Source: Cydia pomonella (taxonomy: Eukaryota > Arthropoda > Insecta > Lepidoptera > Tortricidae). From it: a stretch of DNA of 64,000 nt. Where the stretch lies: NCBI RefSeq assembly GCF_033807575.1, contig NC_084729.1, forward strand, positions 2,418,001-2,482,000, in the 5' to 3' direction. Shown one piece after another: positions 53,801 to 59,056 of the stretch (its first letter is position 1; each line of letters begins with the position of its first letter). Under the pieces are notes generated by a model. That model ran no database searches, had not been told where the DNA came from, and saw nothing but the letters and a program-made list of their open reading frames with translations. Position numbers and translations under genes: made by a program.

Positions 53801-55905
53801 TTTATTTGATACACTAGCAGCTCTTGGAGTTCATGCGGCACTTGTGTTTATTTTTCACTTTTTAAAGTTCTAAAATGTGTATCTAGCCTATTTTTGAAAG
53901 AGTTCACCGAGTGCACTAACAACAGTTTCTGGTAGAGAGTTCCACACATTTACTACAATACTATGATTCGGCAAGAAGTGTTTCCTAGGGTTGCTATCAA
54001 ATGGATATGTTGTGTTGAGACCAGGGATCGGAACCGGTTTTTTGCAAAAACATGGAAATAACCATATATTTCGGTGTATTTTATACTCTAAATGTAGGAC
54101 TCAGTTGTGTTTTCAGATAACGACTTCGTATTATTAGATTGCCTAATTAGAAATGAAGTAATTAACAAAGAACGAAAAAATACCGTTTTCGATCCCATAC
54201 AAAAAATACCGGTTTCCGATCCCTGGTTGAGACAATTGTGTAGTACTCGAATAGAATAGAAACATAAAACTTAAATATGTTGAACATCATACTGCGTTAT
54301 ATAGGCCAATACTAGTCTTTAGATAAAGTAATATCTAAGTCTATTAACCTATTAATGAGTGTCATCTGCCAACAACTTAACCCGCAAAAGAATTTTTAAA
54401 ATCTCCCAAAACCTACCCTATTAAAACTGATTCAGTCAGTAAGCTAGCTACACAGGCCAATTAAAGATGAAGAATTTTGTACATTGACACAACATTTGAG
54501 TCGCTTAACTTCAAACTCAGAAAAATCTCCCAAAACCTACCATATTAAAACTGATTAAGTCAGTAAGCTAGCTACACAGGCCAATTAAAGATGAAGAATT
54601 TTGTACACTGACACAACATTTGAGTCGCTTAACTTCAAACTCAAGATAAATCTCCCAAAACCTATCCTATTAAAACTGATGTTAAGTCAGTAAGCTAGCT
54701 ACACAGGCCAACTAAAATAAAGACAAAGAATTTTGTACATTGACTCAACATTTGAGTCGCTTAACTTCAAACTCGGATAAATCTCCCAAAACCTACCATA
54801 TTAAAACTGATTAAGTCAGTAAGCTAGCTACACAGGCCAATTAAAGATGAAGAATTTTGTACACTGACACAACATTTGAGTCGCTTAACTTCAAACTCAA
54901 GATAAATCTCCCAAAACCTATCCTATTAAAACTGATGTTAAGTCAGTAAGCTAGCTACACAGGCCAACTAAAATAAAGACAAAGAATTTTGTACATTGAC
55001 TCAACATTTGAGTCGCTTAACTTCAAACTCGGATAAATCTCCCAAAACCTACCCTATTAAAACTGATGTTAAGTACATCTAGCTACATAGGTCACCTAGA
55101 GTAAGGACAAAGAATTTTGTACATTGACACACCATTTGAGTCACTTAACTTTAAACTCAGATAAGTCTCCCAAAACCTACCCTATTCAAACTGATTCAGT
55201 CAGTAAGCTAGCTACATAGGTCACCTAGAGTAAGGACAAAGAATTTTGTACATTGGCACAACATTTGAGTCGCTTAACTTCAAACTCAGACATATCTCCC
55301 AAAACTTACCCTATTCAAAATGATTTTAAGTCAGTAAGCTAGTTATATACGCCAACTAAAGTAAAGAAGAAGAAATTTGAACATTGACACCAAATTCAAG
55401 TTGTTTAACTTTAAACTCCCATAAATCCATCTGTCAGATTATGCCATGTTATTAAGAAAAGGTCTACCCTATCCCTATCTACCCTATTAGATATTTCCTA
55501 AGAGGGTCGAATGGATTTATCTGAGTCTGAAATTAAGCGACCCAATTTTCCAATTTCTATTGCAGTTTTCACACTCGCATTTATATTACCTGTTCCGCCG
55601 GCGGTCAATGACACAGTGCGAGCGGAACAGCAATATAATTATGCACATGTATTGCAAATGGCGGAAGTGTACCAAATTCTTTGTGCTTAGCGTCCTTACT
55701 TTACTTCCCGTAGCAGCGCTGAATTCCTTAAATTTTGTTCAATAAGAAACATTCATACTAACTCTAAGAGTAGGATACTTACCGTCAAATCTTTATAAAA
55801 CATTGAAACGGGTTTGATGTGTTGCAACGGTAGCGTAAACATTTGTCTATCCTGGCTTAGACATGTCGCACAAAAGGCGTTTGAAGCTCTACTGTGAGCA
55901 CTCAT
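34095..55905 (-). CDS. Gene B: ZAD-C2H2 zinc-finger protein, 11 fingers (twelve coding exon positions)
   Basis: Coding exons, 5' to 3': 55905-55783, 53758-53642, 52154-51437, 50546-50215, 47695-47610, 46697-46572, 44787-44686, 44305-44203, 40524-40415, 39300-39189, one 105-nt cassette (38018-37914 as reference), 34295-34095. Sum 2235 nt, 744 residues. The ATG context (AAAC ATG A) fits insect starts. ZAD residues 1-80 have FCATC and ICWEC pairs split by an intron exactly as in gene A. A long acidic region with repeats follows, then 11 fingers: C-x2-C-x12-H except finger 5 (x11); finger 7 has H-x6-H as in gene A. Basic C-terminal tail after finger 11. Probable nuclear DNA-binding protein; the target is unknown. 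Several exons or exon edges are tandemly amplified. Confidence 0.9.
34350..34555. repeat. Dispersed repeat, copy 2
   Basis: Shares about 140 bp with 31984-32150 and ends with CCTGGAAAAGGGTTAAAT, the reverse of that copy's first bases, so the family has inverted ends. Confidence 0.5.
34578..34682. mobile_element. Foldback MITE, AGATGGCGCTGTAC ends
   Basis: Left AGATGGCGCTGTACAGC, right GCGCAGTACAGCGCCATCT; the interior arms TTTTGCGGTAACTCTGAG and TTCAGTGACCGCAAAA are also complementary. Confidence 0.75.
34899..35050. mobile_element. Short TIR element
   Basis: AACACATTCACTGCC at the left, GGCAGTGAATGTGTT at the right, about 150 bp apart. Confidence 0.6.
35051..35828. other. Gene B intron 11, part
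   Basis: Two imperfect inverted blocks around CGTCAGCCGGTTATATCGCG (35269) and CCGCGATACAACCGGGTGAC (35492) suggest an old TIR element. No gene. Confidence 0.35.
35829..35967. mobile_element. Foldback MITE, GGGTCCACACAGAGCG family
   Basis: Left GGCGGGTCCACACAGAGCGG, right GCTCTGTATGGACCCGCC. A second copy is at 63694-63842. Confidence 0.75.
36041..36912. mobile_element. TIR element GGGGCCCATTTCTCGAA with nested LINE tails
   Basis: GGGCCCATTTCTCGAACGG near 36044 and CCGTTCGAAAAAATGGGCCC near 36910 are inverted, followed inward by matching TATTAGTCTTA-type words. Inside: a LINE tail (36108-36250), TA runs (36405-36475) and another LINE tail related to 47860-48050. Confidence 0.65.
36945..37130. 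mobile_element. TIR element, GTACATTGACTTGCCTGTTCC
   Basis: The left end GAATTTCGTACATTGACTTG and right end AGGCGGCTCATTGTACCAAA are inverted; the interior CAATGTCACTGTGCGAGCGG recurs at 55600-55630 with the same right end. Confidence 0.6.
37160..37570. mobile_element. Element with GAAGTGAAAACTTC and CACTTCTGCCGGCACTC ends
   Basis: Two blocks (37168-37300, 37380-37520) recur, inverted, at 46430-46545 and 45770-45945. The copy there is split by a LINE. Confidence 0.55.
37614..37718 (-). CDS. Gene B cassette exon copy A (acceptor damaged)
   Basis: Third tandem copy. Donor intact (CTTCCAG|GTAC). The acceptor AG of copies B and C is AA here (37720-37719), so this copy cannot use the ancestral splice site. 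An AAG nine bases inside (37712-37710) could serve, shortening the exon to 37614-37709. Residues differ from B and C: STKN, KDMM and a final Q. It may be dead or may be spliced after B or C, where the shortened start gives normal x12 finger spacing. Confidence 0.55.
37764..37868 (-). CDS. Gene B cassette exon copy B
   Basis: 105 nt, acceptor GTCCAG, donor AAG|GTATCT. Encodes MFKSLTNRTRHRRLAH and KMCDHCGKAFK. It differs from copy C mainly at one helix position (L for S). Confidence 0.7.
37914..38018 (-). CDS. Gene B cassette exon copy C (reference)
   Basis: 105 nt, acceptor GTCCAG, donor AAG|GTATCT, phase 0 at both ends. Encodes MFKSSTNRTRHRRLAH and KMCDHCGKAFK. Joined to the upstream CPVCHM and the downstream SKNMLADH, both fingers get x12 spacing. 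Gene A has one homologous 105-nt exon, so the single-copy form is ancestral. Confidence 0.85.
38391..39200 (-). repeat. 27-bp minisatellite derived from a 5' splice site
   Basis: About 30 units of GTTACCATGTGGCACACTTG plus TTAGATA. On the minus strand each unit reads GTGTGCCACATG|GTAACTATC. The real exon-intron junction at 39188/39189 reads GTGTGTCACATG|GTAACTATT. The array starts exactly at this junction, so each unit is a decoy copy of the donor site. Some units have inserts (GCACTG) or lose one to three bases. Open frames through the array are artefacts. Confidence 0.9.
39189..39300 (-). CDS. Gene B exon 10 (finger 8, Cys half of 9)
   Basis: 112 nt like gene A exon 8. Acceptor TGTACAG, donor ATG|GTAACT. 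Encodes HNCTECSRVFATGSLLRKH and YECPVCHM. Confidence 0.9.
39301..39909. other. Gene B intron 9, left part
   Basis: AT-rich. GATTTGGATTTGATTTGGTT-type runs near 39600. No gene. Confidence 0.4.
39910..40192 (+). mobile_element. LINE 3' insertion with 17-bp target duplication
   Basis: ATAATATTCATTTATAG occurs at 39910-39926 and 40176-40192. The body, 39927-40175, contains CCGGACTAATCCCAACAAGG and ends in GAAGAAGAAG. A 5'-truncated, fairly young insertion. Confidence 0.8.
40203..40385 (+). repeat. Dispersed GGGTTCCGTAG repeat fragment
   Basis: GTCTGTCCGTCCGTCTTTCT early and GGGCGAGTCCGACTCGCACT at the end. Confidence 0.55.
40415..40524 (-). CDS. Gene B exon 9 (finger 7, H-x6-H)
   Basis: Acceptor TTTAACAG, donor AC|GTAAGG. 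Encodes KDEVMYCAQCNKHFKNAYSY and HMKYSGEH. Ends with two bases completed by the next exon. Confidence 0.88.
40570..41010 (+). mobile_element. Non-LTR retrotransposon RT C-terminal fragment
   Basis: Reads SVRANMIARRFAHCSKEVKV, RVYCTSFYTSSLWANYTYKR, YRVLMGLSRFCSASGMFAEA; after a frameshift near 40915, SSNSILTMLADRVDGLYLNN. Typical of insect non-LTR reverse transcriptase C-termini. Broken. Confidence 0.75.
41222..41300 (+). mobile_element. SINE 3' fragment, opposite orientation
   Basis: GGGACTTAGTCAATTTGTGT and AGAATATCCTATTATATTTA match the tail of the main SINE, here on the plus strand. Confidence 0.6.
41301..41697. other. Gene B intron 8, part
   Basis: Nothing recognised. Confidence 0.4.
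41698..42104. mobile_element. Foldback MITE with a SINE inside
   Basis: GGGTACCTTTCGACCAGAGA at the left and TCTCTGGTTGAAAGGTACCC at the right. SINE copy 5 (41782-42046) sits in the middle. Confidence 0.8.
41782..42046 (-). mobile_element. tRNA-derived SINE, copy 5
   Basis: Near-identical to copies 3 and 4. Nested in the MITE above. Confidence 0.85.
42655..44202 (-). repeat. Tandem exon copies of gene B exon 8 (acceptor lost, donor kept)
   Basis: About eight copies downstream of the true exon 44203-44305: two at 42655-42900, one at 43455-43560, then units at an exact 120-bp period from 43577 to about 44165. Each encodes SFKIKQHLTLHVARVHSS followed by GTAAG. The finger reads C-x3-C-x12-H-x4-H. 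The exon's CCGCAG acceptor is replaced by CTGCACACA with no AG. Because 120 is a multiple of 3, one frame stays open through four units on the minus strand (43543-44052). Confidence 0.85.
43330..43450 (+). mobile_element. LINE 3' tail
   Basis: GACAGGCTGAGCCTAGTGTG then AAATAAATATTATTCTTATT. Splits the older exon copies from the 120-bp array. Confidence 0.45.
44203..44305 (-). CDS. Gene B exon 8 (finger 6)
   Basis: Acceptor GTCCGCAG, donor GTACGT, 103 nt. Encodes THKNMERLFKCSECGKSFKC and HVARVHSS. Source of the copies at 42655-44202. Confidence 0.88.
44325..44580 (-). mobile_element. tRNA-derived SINE, copy 6
   Basis: In the short intron between gene B exons 7 and 8; it makes up most of that intron. 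Confidence 0.8.
44686..44787 (-). CDS. Gene B exon 7 (His half of finger 4, finger 5)
   Basis: 102 nt, acceptor TTTGCAG, donor GTAAGT. Encodes RYGKYLNHIRGH and ECPQCGKKIFDNRLKYHM. Finger 5 has x11, one residue short. Confidence 0.87.
44800..44950 (+). mobile_element. LINE 3' tail
   Basis: TTAATTGCTCAAAGGTTGAC, GGAAGAGATCTC and AATAAAATG, then CATACATACATA. Just 5' of exon 7 on the gene strand. Confidence 0.55.
44970..45140. repeat. Imperfect inverted repeat ending GGTAGGCCC
   Basis: AACAAGAAAATCGTAATTTC and AAATTTCGGTTTTCTTGTTT are partly inverted. Related in style to the MITEs with GGGCCTACCG ends. Confidence 0.4.
45450..45655 (+). mobile_element. LINE tail and GGGTTCCG repeat fragment
   Basis: GGTCGGCAACGCGCATGTGA to poly-A matches 26890-27240. 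The next 50 bp, CAACTCGGACTCGCCCACCG, belong to the other repeat. Confidence 0.6.
45770..46545. mobile_element. Repeat split by a LINE insertion
   Basis: 45770-45945 and 46430-46545 match 37160-37570 in reverse. The interruption is the LINE at 45947-46426, and AACAG flanks it on both sides. Confidence 0.65.
45947..46426 (+). mobile_element. 5'-truncated LINE with ORF2 C-terminus
   Basis: Encodes MYKNSPHVRSIQLYNKLPH and KKCYYSIDEFLNDKDLK to TAA at 46137, then a 3' UTR with an ACAAT-repeat tail. Typical C-terminal end of an insect non-LTR element. Confidence 0.75.
46572..46697 (-). CDS. Gene B exon 6 (finger 3, Cys half of 4)
   Basis: 126 nt, acceptor CCCCACAG, donor AC|GTATGT. Encodes LLKCTRCAHSWDTPNSMRRH and WNCDICSREF. 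Confidence 0.88.
46745..46985. repeat. Diverged relative of the 50644-51028 MITE
   Basis: GCTACTTGACGCTAGATGTA, GACTACGAAAATAATAGTAT and GAGTGAGCACTCT match the right arm of that MITE. The left part is altered. Confidence 0.5.
47000..47500. other. Gene B intron 5, no gene
   Basis: A 102-residue plus-strand open frame is present at 47016-47324, but it has no recognised motif and lies in an intron of gene B. Nothing else is seen. Confidence 0.35.
47610..47695 (-). CDS. Gene B exon 5 (finger 2)
   Basis: 86 nt, acceptor TGTGCAG, donor AG|GTAAGA. Encodes MYGKMSCDICELRFH and ATHKDTHY. Confidence 0.88.
47811..48055 (+). mobile_element. TA run and LINE 3' tail
   Basis: A (TA)n run, then TTGAAAAGATGTGTCCCGCC to AATAAACTATCTTTATC. 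The reverse copy is at 36480-36720. Confidence 0.55.
48294..48496. mobile_element. piggyBac-like MITE (TTAA target), copy 2
   Basis: Ends CCTTTTCAACGC and GCGTTGAAAAGG with TTAA on both sides. Confidence 0.75.
48565..48968. mobile_element. Foldback MITE, GGGAGCGTCCATAAATTACG
   Basis: Left AGGGAGCGTCCATAAATTAC, right GTAATTTATGGACGCCCCCT. TTA is present on both sides. The interior has G-rich runs after CTCACG words. Confidence 0.75.
48998..49530 (+). mobile_element. Non-LTR retrotransposon C-terminus and 3' tail
   Basis: ETPLHILAECPCLMRTRDSS is a typical end of a non-LTR ORF2 (RNase H-like/Cys motif). The 3' part has CTTAAAGGCCGGCAACGCAC and CCATCAGGTGATCCGTCTGC, then poly-A. Confidence 0.65.
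49640..50060. repeat. Probable TIR element
   Basis: Contains TACAATACTTTTTCTACGAG and, reversed near 50036, ACGAGTAGAAAAATATT; GGCAACGTAGCTTGCTGAGT is inside. Related flank at 12885. Low certainty. Confidence 0.4.
50215..50546 (-). CDS. Gene B exon 4 (linker and finger 1)
   Basis: 332 nt, acceptor TTTTTTTCAG, donor GAG|GTATTT. Encodes an acidic linker (EERLTEEERQRWWESKRDKE) and FKCAKCVEPFFTRRTFLGH. Confidence 0.88.
50644..51028. mobile_element. Foldback MITE with arms over 50 bp
   Basis: ATAGAGAAATAAGTAAGCAT at the left, ATGCTTACTTATTTCTCTAT at the right, with continued complementarity (GAGTGCTCACTCCATAC). Confidence 0.8.
51437..52154 (-). CDS. Gene B exon 3 (acidic linker with repeats)
   Basis: 718 nt, acceptor TTTCAG, donor AAGC|GTAAGT. 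Starts PTSLQSLSKLTISNRSYMEI. Encodes about six units of 19-20 residues of two kinds, SVSQKEPVPRRH and MLNHKSVPQRH, between the ZAD and finger 1. One codon is split and completed as His by the next exon. Confidence 0.85.
51480..51880 (-). repeat. Coding tandem repeat, about 60 bp
   Basis: Units contain TTCATGTCTTCGAGGTACAG and TTCCTTTTGTGAAACACTAG (plus strand). Two unit types are present; the SVSQKEP type occurs four times and the MLNHKSV type twice. In frame, likely variable in copy number. Confidence 0.8.
52205..52640 (-). mobile_element. LINE 3' region (reverse)
   Basis: TTTATTTATTTCTTTCTTTA, GCATTCTCTACCGGTCAACC and AAGGTCCCGATGATGCTGGC; relatives at 27241, 29209 and 30000. Confidence 0.6.
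52641..53641. other. Gene B intron 2, no gene
   Basis: AT-rich. A fragment of the GGGTTCC repeat lies near 52830-52860. A small plus-strand frame at 53093-53338 is low-complexity hydrophobic and unsupported. Confidence 0.45.
53642..53758 (-). CDS. Gene B exon 2 (second half of ZAD)
   Basis: 117 nt, phase 0 at both ends, donor GTAAGT. Encodes LTENDKICWECKHFVVKM and a helical end. Confidence 0.9.
53885..54320 (-). mobile_element. LINE ORF2 C-terminal fragment, split by a MITE
   Basis: Minus strand reads PRKHFLPNHSIVVNVWNSLP then ETVVSALGELFQK and a stop. The LINE sequence continues past the hAT-like MITE at 54022-54225. Confidence 0.7.
54022..54225. mobile_element. hAT-like MITE, intact ends, 8-bp duplication
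   Basis: CAGGGATCGG and CCGATCCCTG ends; GTTGAGAC on both sides (54014-54021, 54226-54233). 204 bp. Confidence 0.85.
54401..55430 (-). repeat. Tandem repeat array in gene B intron 1
   Basis: Units starting ATCTCCCAAAACCTACC begin at 54401, 54524, 54650, 54781, 54905, 55037, 55165 and 55294 (spacing 123-132 bp). Units 2-3 and 4-5 are nearly identical pairs, a higher-order duplication of about 256 bp. Each contains GAATTTTGTACATTGACAC, which resembles the end of the TIR element at 36945. Confidence 0.88.
55783..55905 (-). CDS. Gene B exon 1 (first half of ZAD)
   Basis: ATG at 55905 to donor ACG|GTAAGT. Encodes MSAHSRASNAFCATCLSQDR and a helical stretch. 41 codons. Confidence 0.88.
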
Positions 55906-56283
55906 GTTTTATAGAAATACTAAGCAGATCATTTAACACGATATTGGACAATCGAACCATCGAAGTTCGAGGTCGAGGCTTGGACGGGTCCTAGGGTCCT
56001 CGGCGAACTTGATCAGGGAGTTGCACTAATTACACTTGACTTGACAATCCTGACATATTCGTTCAAAAATATGGTATGATGGTGTATATAGCAAAGAGTA
56101 AAGTAGTCCAGAGGAGACAACAAAGAGTAGTAGGGGACAATCAAACTTACAATTTGATTAGAAATTGTACAATATCAACAAAATTTTAGATTATGGCACG
56201 TCACCGGTAGAAAGTATGGCCACATGGCCTTGGCCTCGGTTTATGGGCGGTAAAGGAGAAAGGACGACAATCTCTTATGGCAG

Positions 56284-56375
56284 AACTGAAGGCCTACCGC
56301 GAACCACGTTCGACGTGTCACACTTAAGTACGAATTTAACAACACTTCGAACGTGGTTCGCGGTAGGCCCTCTGT
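56284..56375. mobile_element. Foldback MITE, GGGCCTACCGCGAACC family, copy 2
   Basis: AAGGCCTACCGCGAACCACG and CGTGGTTCGCGGTAGGCCCT. Upstream of gene B. Confidence 0.75.
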
Positions 56376-56419
56376 TGCCAAAAAGACCAGCTTCAGCTTT
56401 AAATAATAGTTCCTAATCA

Positions 56420-57400
56420 TTCAGGTGAAGCTTTTCTACACTCTTGTTTTTTCGTTCGCTGACTCTGGTGACTTCATGACTAAACTCTTTTCTCCTGAAG
56501 CTTGGTCCTTAGACTGTCCACAAGCCGTTTTACACCTATCAATTTTTTTTACAGCGTTCAAGTTATATTTAGGTACTTAGCACTGACTTAGCACAAAAGC
56601 CAAGTCTTTACAACAATCTGCCGTTCAGAGCTTCGTAAAGGTCAAGGCTAATTACAAATAGCATGTAACTTTTCTCTCTGTCCCTCTTAGTCTTAGCAGA
56701 AAGTGTTCGGCCAATCCTAGTGTAAAATAATGTGGGGTACTGATATCGTTGAGTTATGATCAGAAGGAGCAAAGGCTACAGACCTAATAACTCATGTTGT
56801 ACTTTACGCTGTATGTTAAGGAAACACTACATGCTGTCATAAAAGAGGAAATGCCTTGGTCAGTCTGTTCATCCTTTTAGGAGTTAGTCAAGCGCTTTTT
56901 ATTACCTTGGAAATATACACCAAAAGGAAATGGCTTCGCAGATACGACTTCGCCATCGGCTAAATTAGTTAATTGGCTGATTTTTTGCTATTTGACCGAG
57001 CGAAAGCGAAGGTCTCCGTTGCAGCTTGGGCAAACATTATTTCCTATGTCAACCGAATCTCGTAAATTTGGTAAGCAGATTCATAATTTTTTGTCGTTAA
57101 GTTTTTTTTTTTTTTCAAAATGACGGAGCCATGGGGGTTCGCGAGGTCTACATCTCATAGAGCCACTAGTAATACATGTGACATGTATCTACCTTTCTCA
57201 ATCCTTCTCTACATAGTATCCTACGATAAGGTAAATGTTGTAGAAAAGGTTTATGATGTAAGTTAACACTTCAAAGGGGAGAAATGATATTCAATCAAAA
57301 TACTTATAAATACGTCATATTTAGGATTACGTACCAAAAGAATATAATTATAAAACATGAAATTTGCACCATACTAGTGTTAGATCAAGTCTCAGTGTAT
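56420..57400. other. Intergenic, nothing recognised
   Basis: Mixed composition, poly-T run near 57105. No coding region or repeat family is identified. Confidence 0.45.
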
Positions 57401-57422
57401 GTATGTTAAGACATGTCTTATA

Positions 57423-57623
57423 TTAAAAACAATACATTTCATTATTATCACAAGTCGCATACATATAGTACCCTTGCAGTCGACAGCACACATACTTTTC
57501 TAATTTAGTTTTCGAGCAGAATAGATCGCACGCTCCTGCCCTCTCAAACCGTGCCTCGGAAAGAGCGACCAAGGCGACCAGTAACACCGCACTCAAGAGA
57601 ACCAATAAAGTCTTGCTGTGCAT
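57423..57623 (-). CDS. Secreted six-cysteine peptide 1
   Basis: 66 residues in one exon, ATG at 57623. A hydrophobic signal peptide (LLVLLSAVLLVALVALSEA) is likely cut after SEA near residue 24, leaving a mature peptide of about 42 residues with six cysteines: C-x3-C-x9-C-C-x10-C-x6-C. Peptide 2 at 58198 has exactly the same spacing and shares CCRLQGY and YATC, so these are tandem paralogs. The family is not recognised; the layout (small, secreted, cysteine-stabilised, in tandem) is that of insect defence or venom-like peptides, but no function is shown. On the minus strand GGAAAACTC lies about 75 nt upstream of the ATG (57703-57695), weakly like an NF-kappaB-type site. Confidence 0.75.
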   Translation of the reverse strand: MHSKTLLVLLSAVLLVALVALSEARFERAGACDLFCSKTKLEKYVCCRLQGYYMYATCDNNEMYCF

Positions 57624-57817
57624 TTTAAATATTTTATTTACTTATTGCTTTATTAATAACTGCACTTGTTAATTTAGATTTAATATTTTTTATTGAGTTT
57701 TCCAACTGTTTTAAAGTATATGTCGCGCAAAAATAAAATGTCGAAGTGACATTTGACGAAGGAGTTGGAGCAAGGAGAATTTAATCAGTCACATGTTAAT
57801 ATTCATCTGTTGGACAC

Positions 57818-57882
57818 TTGGAGGATTTAACAAATTTTACAAGTTGTTAACAAGGATTTAACAACTTGTTAAATCCTCCAAG
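57818..57882. repeat. Short inverted repeat
   Basis: CTTGGAGGATTTAACAA and TTGTTAAATCCTCCAAG, 65 bp in all. Confidence 0.7.
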
Positions 57883-58197
57883 GTTGGACATGGATTAATT
57901 AAATACTCAATAGAACCCTAACAAAATCACATTATTATTACTAAAGAAAAAAGGTCCAACTTCCAACGGTGGAAATATTCGCCGCAGACGGGCAAGCCTC
58001 GGTAGCTCAACTCCCAAGAGGAAGATGATAAAGTATATAACACATCATTAACACATATACGCGGGCAGGCCATGTCAGTATAAAACTAAGGTATAAAAAG
58101 GTGGAAAACCCGTCTTGTGGTAAAAAAAAAACATATCTTTGGGGAGAAACAAAGAAAATCGTTTGTATCGTTAGCTATAGCTTTTTCCATCAGAATT

Positions 58198-58398
58198 TTA
58201 CAAACAATACATTCTCCCATGTTCACAAGTCGCGTACAGCGCATAACCTTGTAGTCGGCAGCAGAACATCTTCACCATGCTAGTCCGATTGCAGAATGCA
58301 TCACAAGGCCGCTGTCTTGTCCATTTGGCTTCAGTGGTGGCAGCAATTATAACCAGTGCCATAGAAACTAATAGAATCCATATACTTTTACAGAACAT
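58198..58398 (-). CDS. Secreted six-cysteine peptide 2
   Basis: 66 residues in one exon, ATG at 58398. The signal peptide contains WILLVSMALVIIAATTEA. Mature region C-x3-C-x9-C-C-x10-C-x6-C, as in peptide 1; conserved CCRLQGY, YATC and MYC. On the coding strand TTTATAAAAT lies about 65-80 nt upstream of the ATG, a plausible TATA box. It is divergent from the THAP gene, with about 450 bp between start codons. Charge is basic near the mature N-terminus (KWTRQR). Confidence 0.75.
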   Translation of the reverse strand: MFCKSIWILLVSMALVIIAATTEAKWTRQRPCDAFCNRTSMVKMFCCRLQGYALYATCEHGRMYCL

Positions 58399-58848
58399 TG
58401 TAAGACTTTAATTTTCTGAATCGCATCAGAAATTTGTTGATTCGTGAGTATTTTCTCTGAACTTATTTTATAAATTGTTTGTTGTGTTTTTATTTTTCAT
58501 GCTTAACGTTCATCTTGACAAATTTAAAGCTCGATGTCAATTTGAAGTTCGCGCCAGTACGATTTTTATCCGAACAATCGATTTATAACCGATTCTTGAG
58601 TTCGAACATCGACTAGAAATTTCATTTCTGAACGTAAAGTAGTGCGTCAAAATGGCGTCAAAAAAAAGAAAAAGAAAAAAAAAGATATGTCAATTGTCAA
58701 ATTGTGGATGTGGATGGCGTCAGGCAGGCGTCCGTCTACTTCTCGAGAAATATCGCAATTGCAGTAGAGTGAAGTTTCAATAATACGAGTACAACAACAT
58801 TCCGTATAACTTTGAGTGATCTTGTAATGTGAATAATAAGTCCTGAAA
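58399..58848. promoter_or_regulatory. Bidirectional promoter region
   Basis: Lies between the start codons of peptide 2 (minus) and the THAP gene (plus). It contains the TATA-like element for peptide 2 near 58462-58474 and an A-rich run near 58660-58684. No other site is certain. Confidence 0.45.
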
Positions 58849-59056
58849 ATGGGAAAAATTGGGGATTCTAACTCAAATACTTGCTCCGTACCGGAGTGCA
58901 AATCTCGGAGTACGAATGAAATAACACTTTTTCATTATCCTAAAGAAGAGGCGCAGAGGAAAAAATGGACTGATGCTATCAAAATTGACAGTAAAATTAC
59001 TCAAAACATGCAGGTTTGCAGCCGTCATTTTGTGAAGAGTGATTATATTATATCAG
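58849..59056 (+). CDS. THAP-C2H2 exon 1 (THAP domain)
   Basis: Encodes MGKIGDSNSNTCSVPEC to HFVKSDYIIS; donor GTCAGT, one base left over. Confidence 0.88.
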
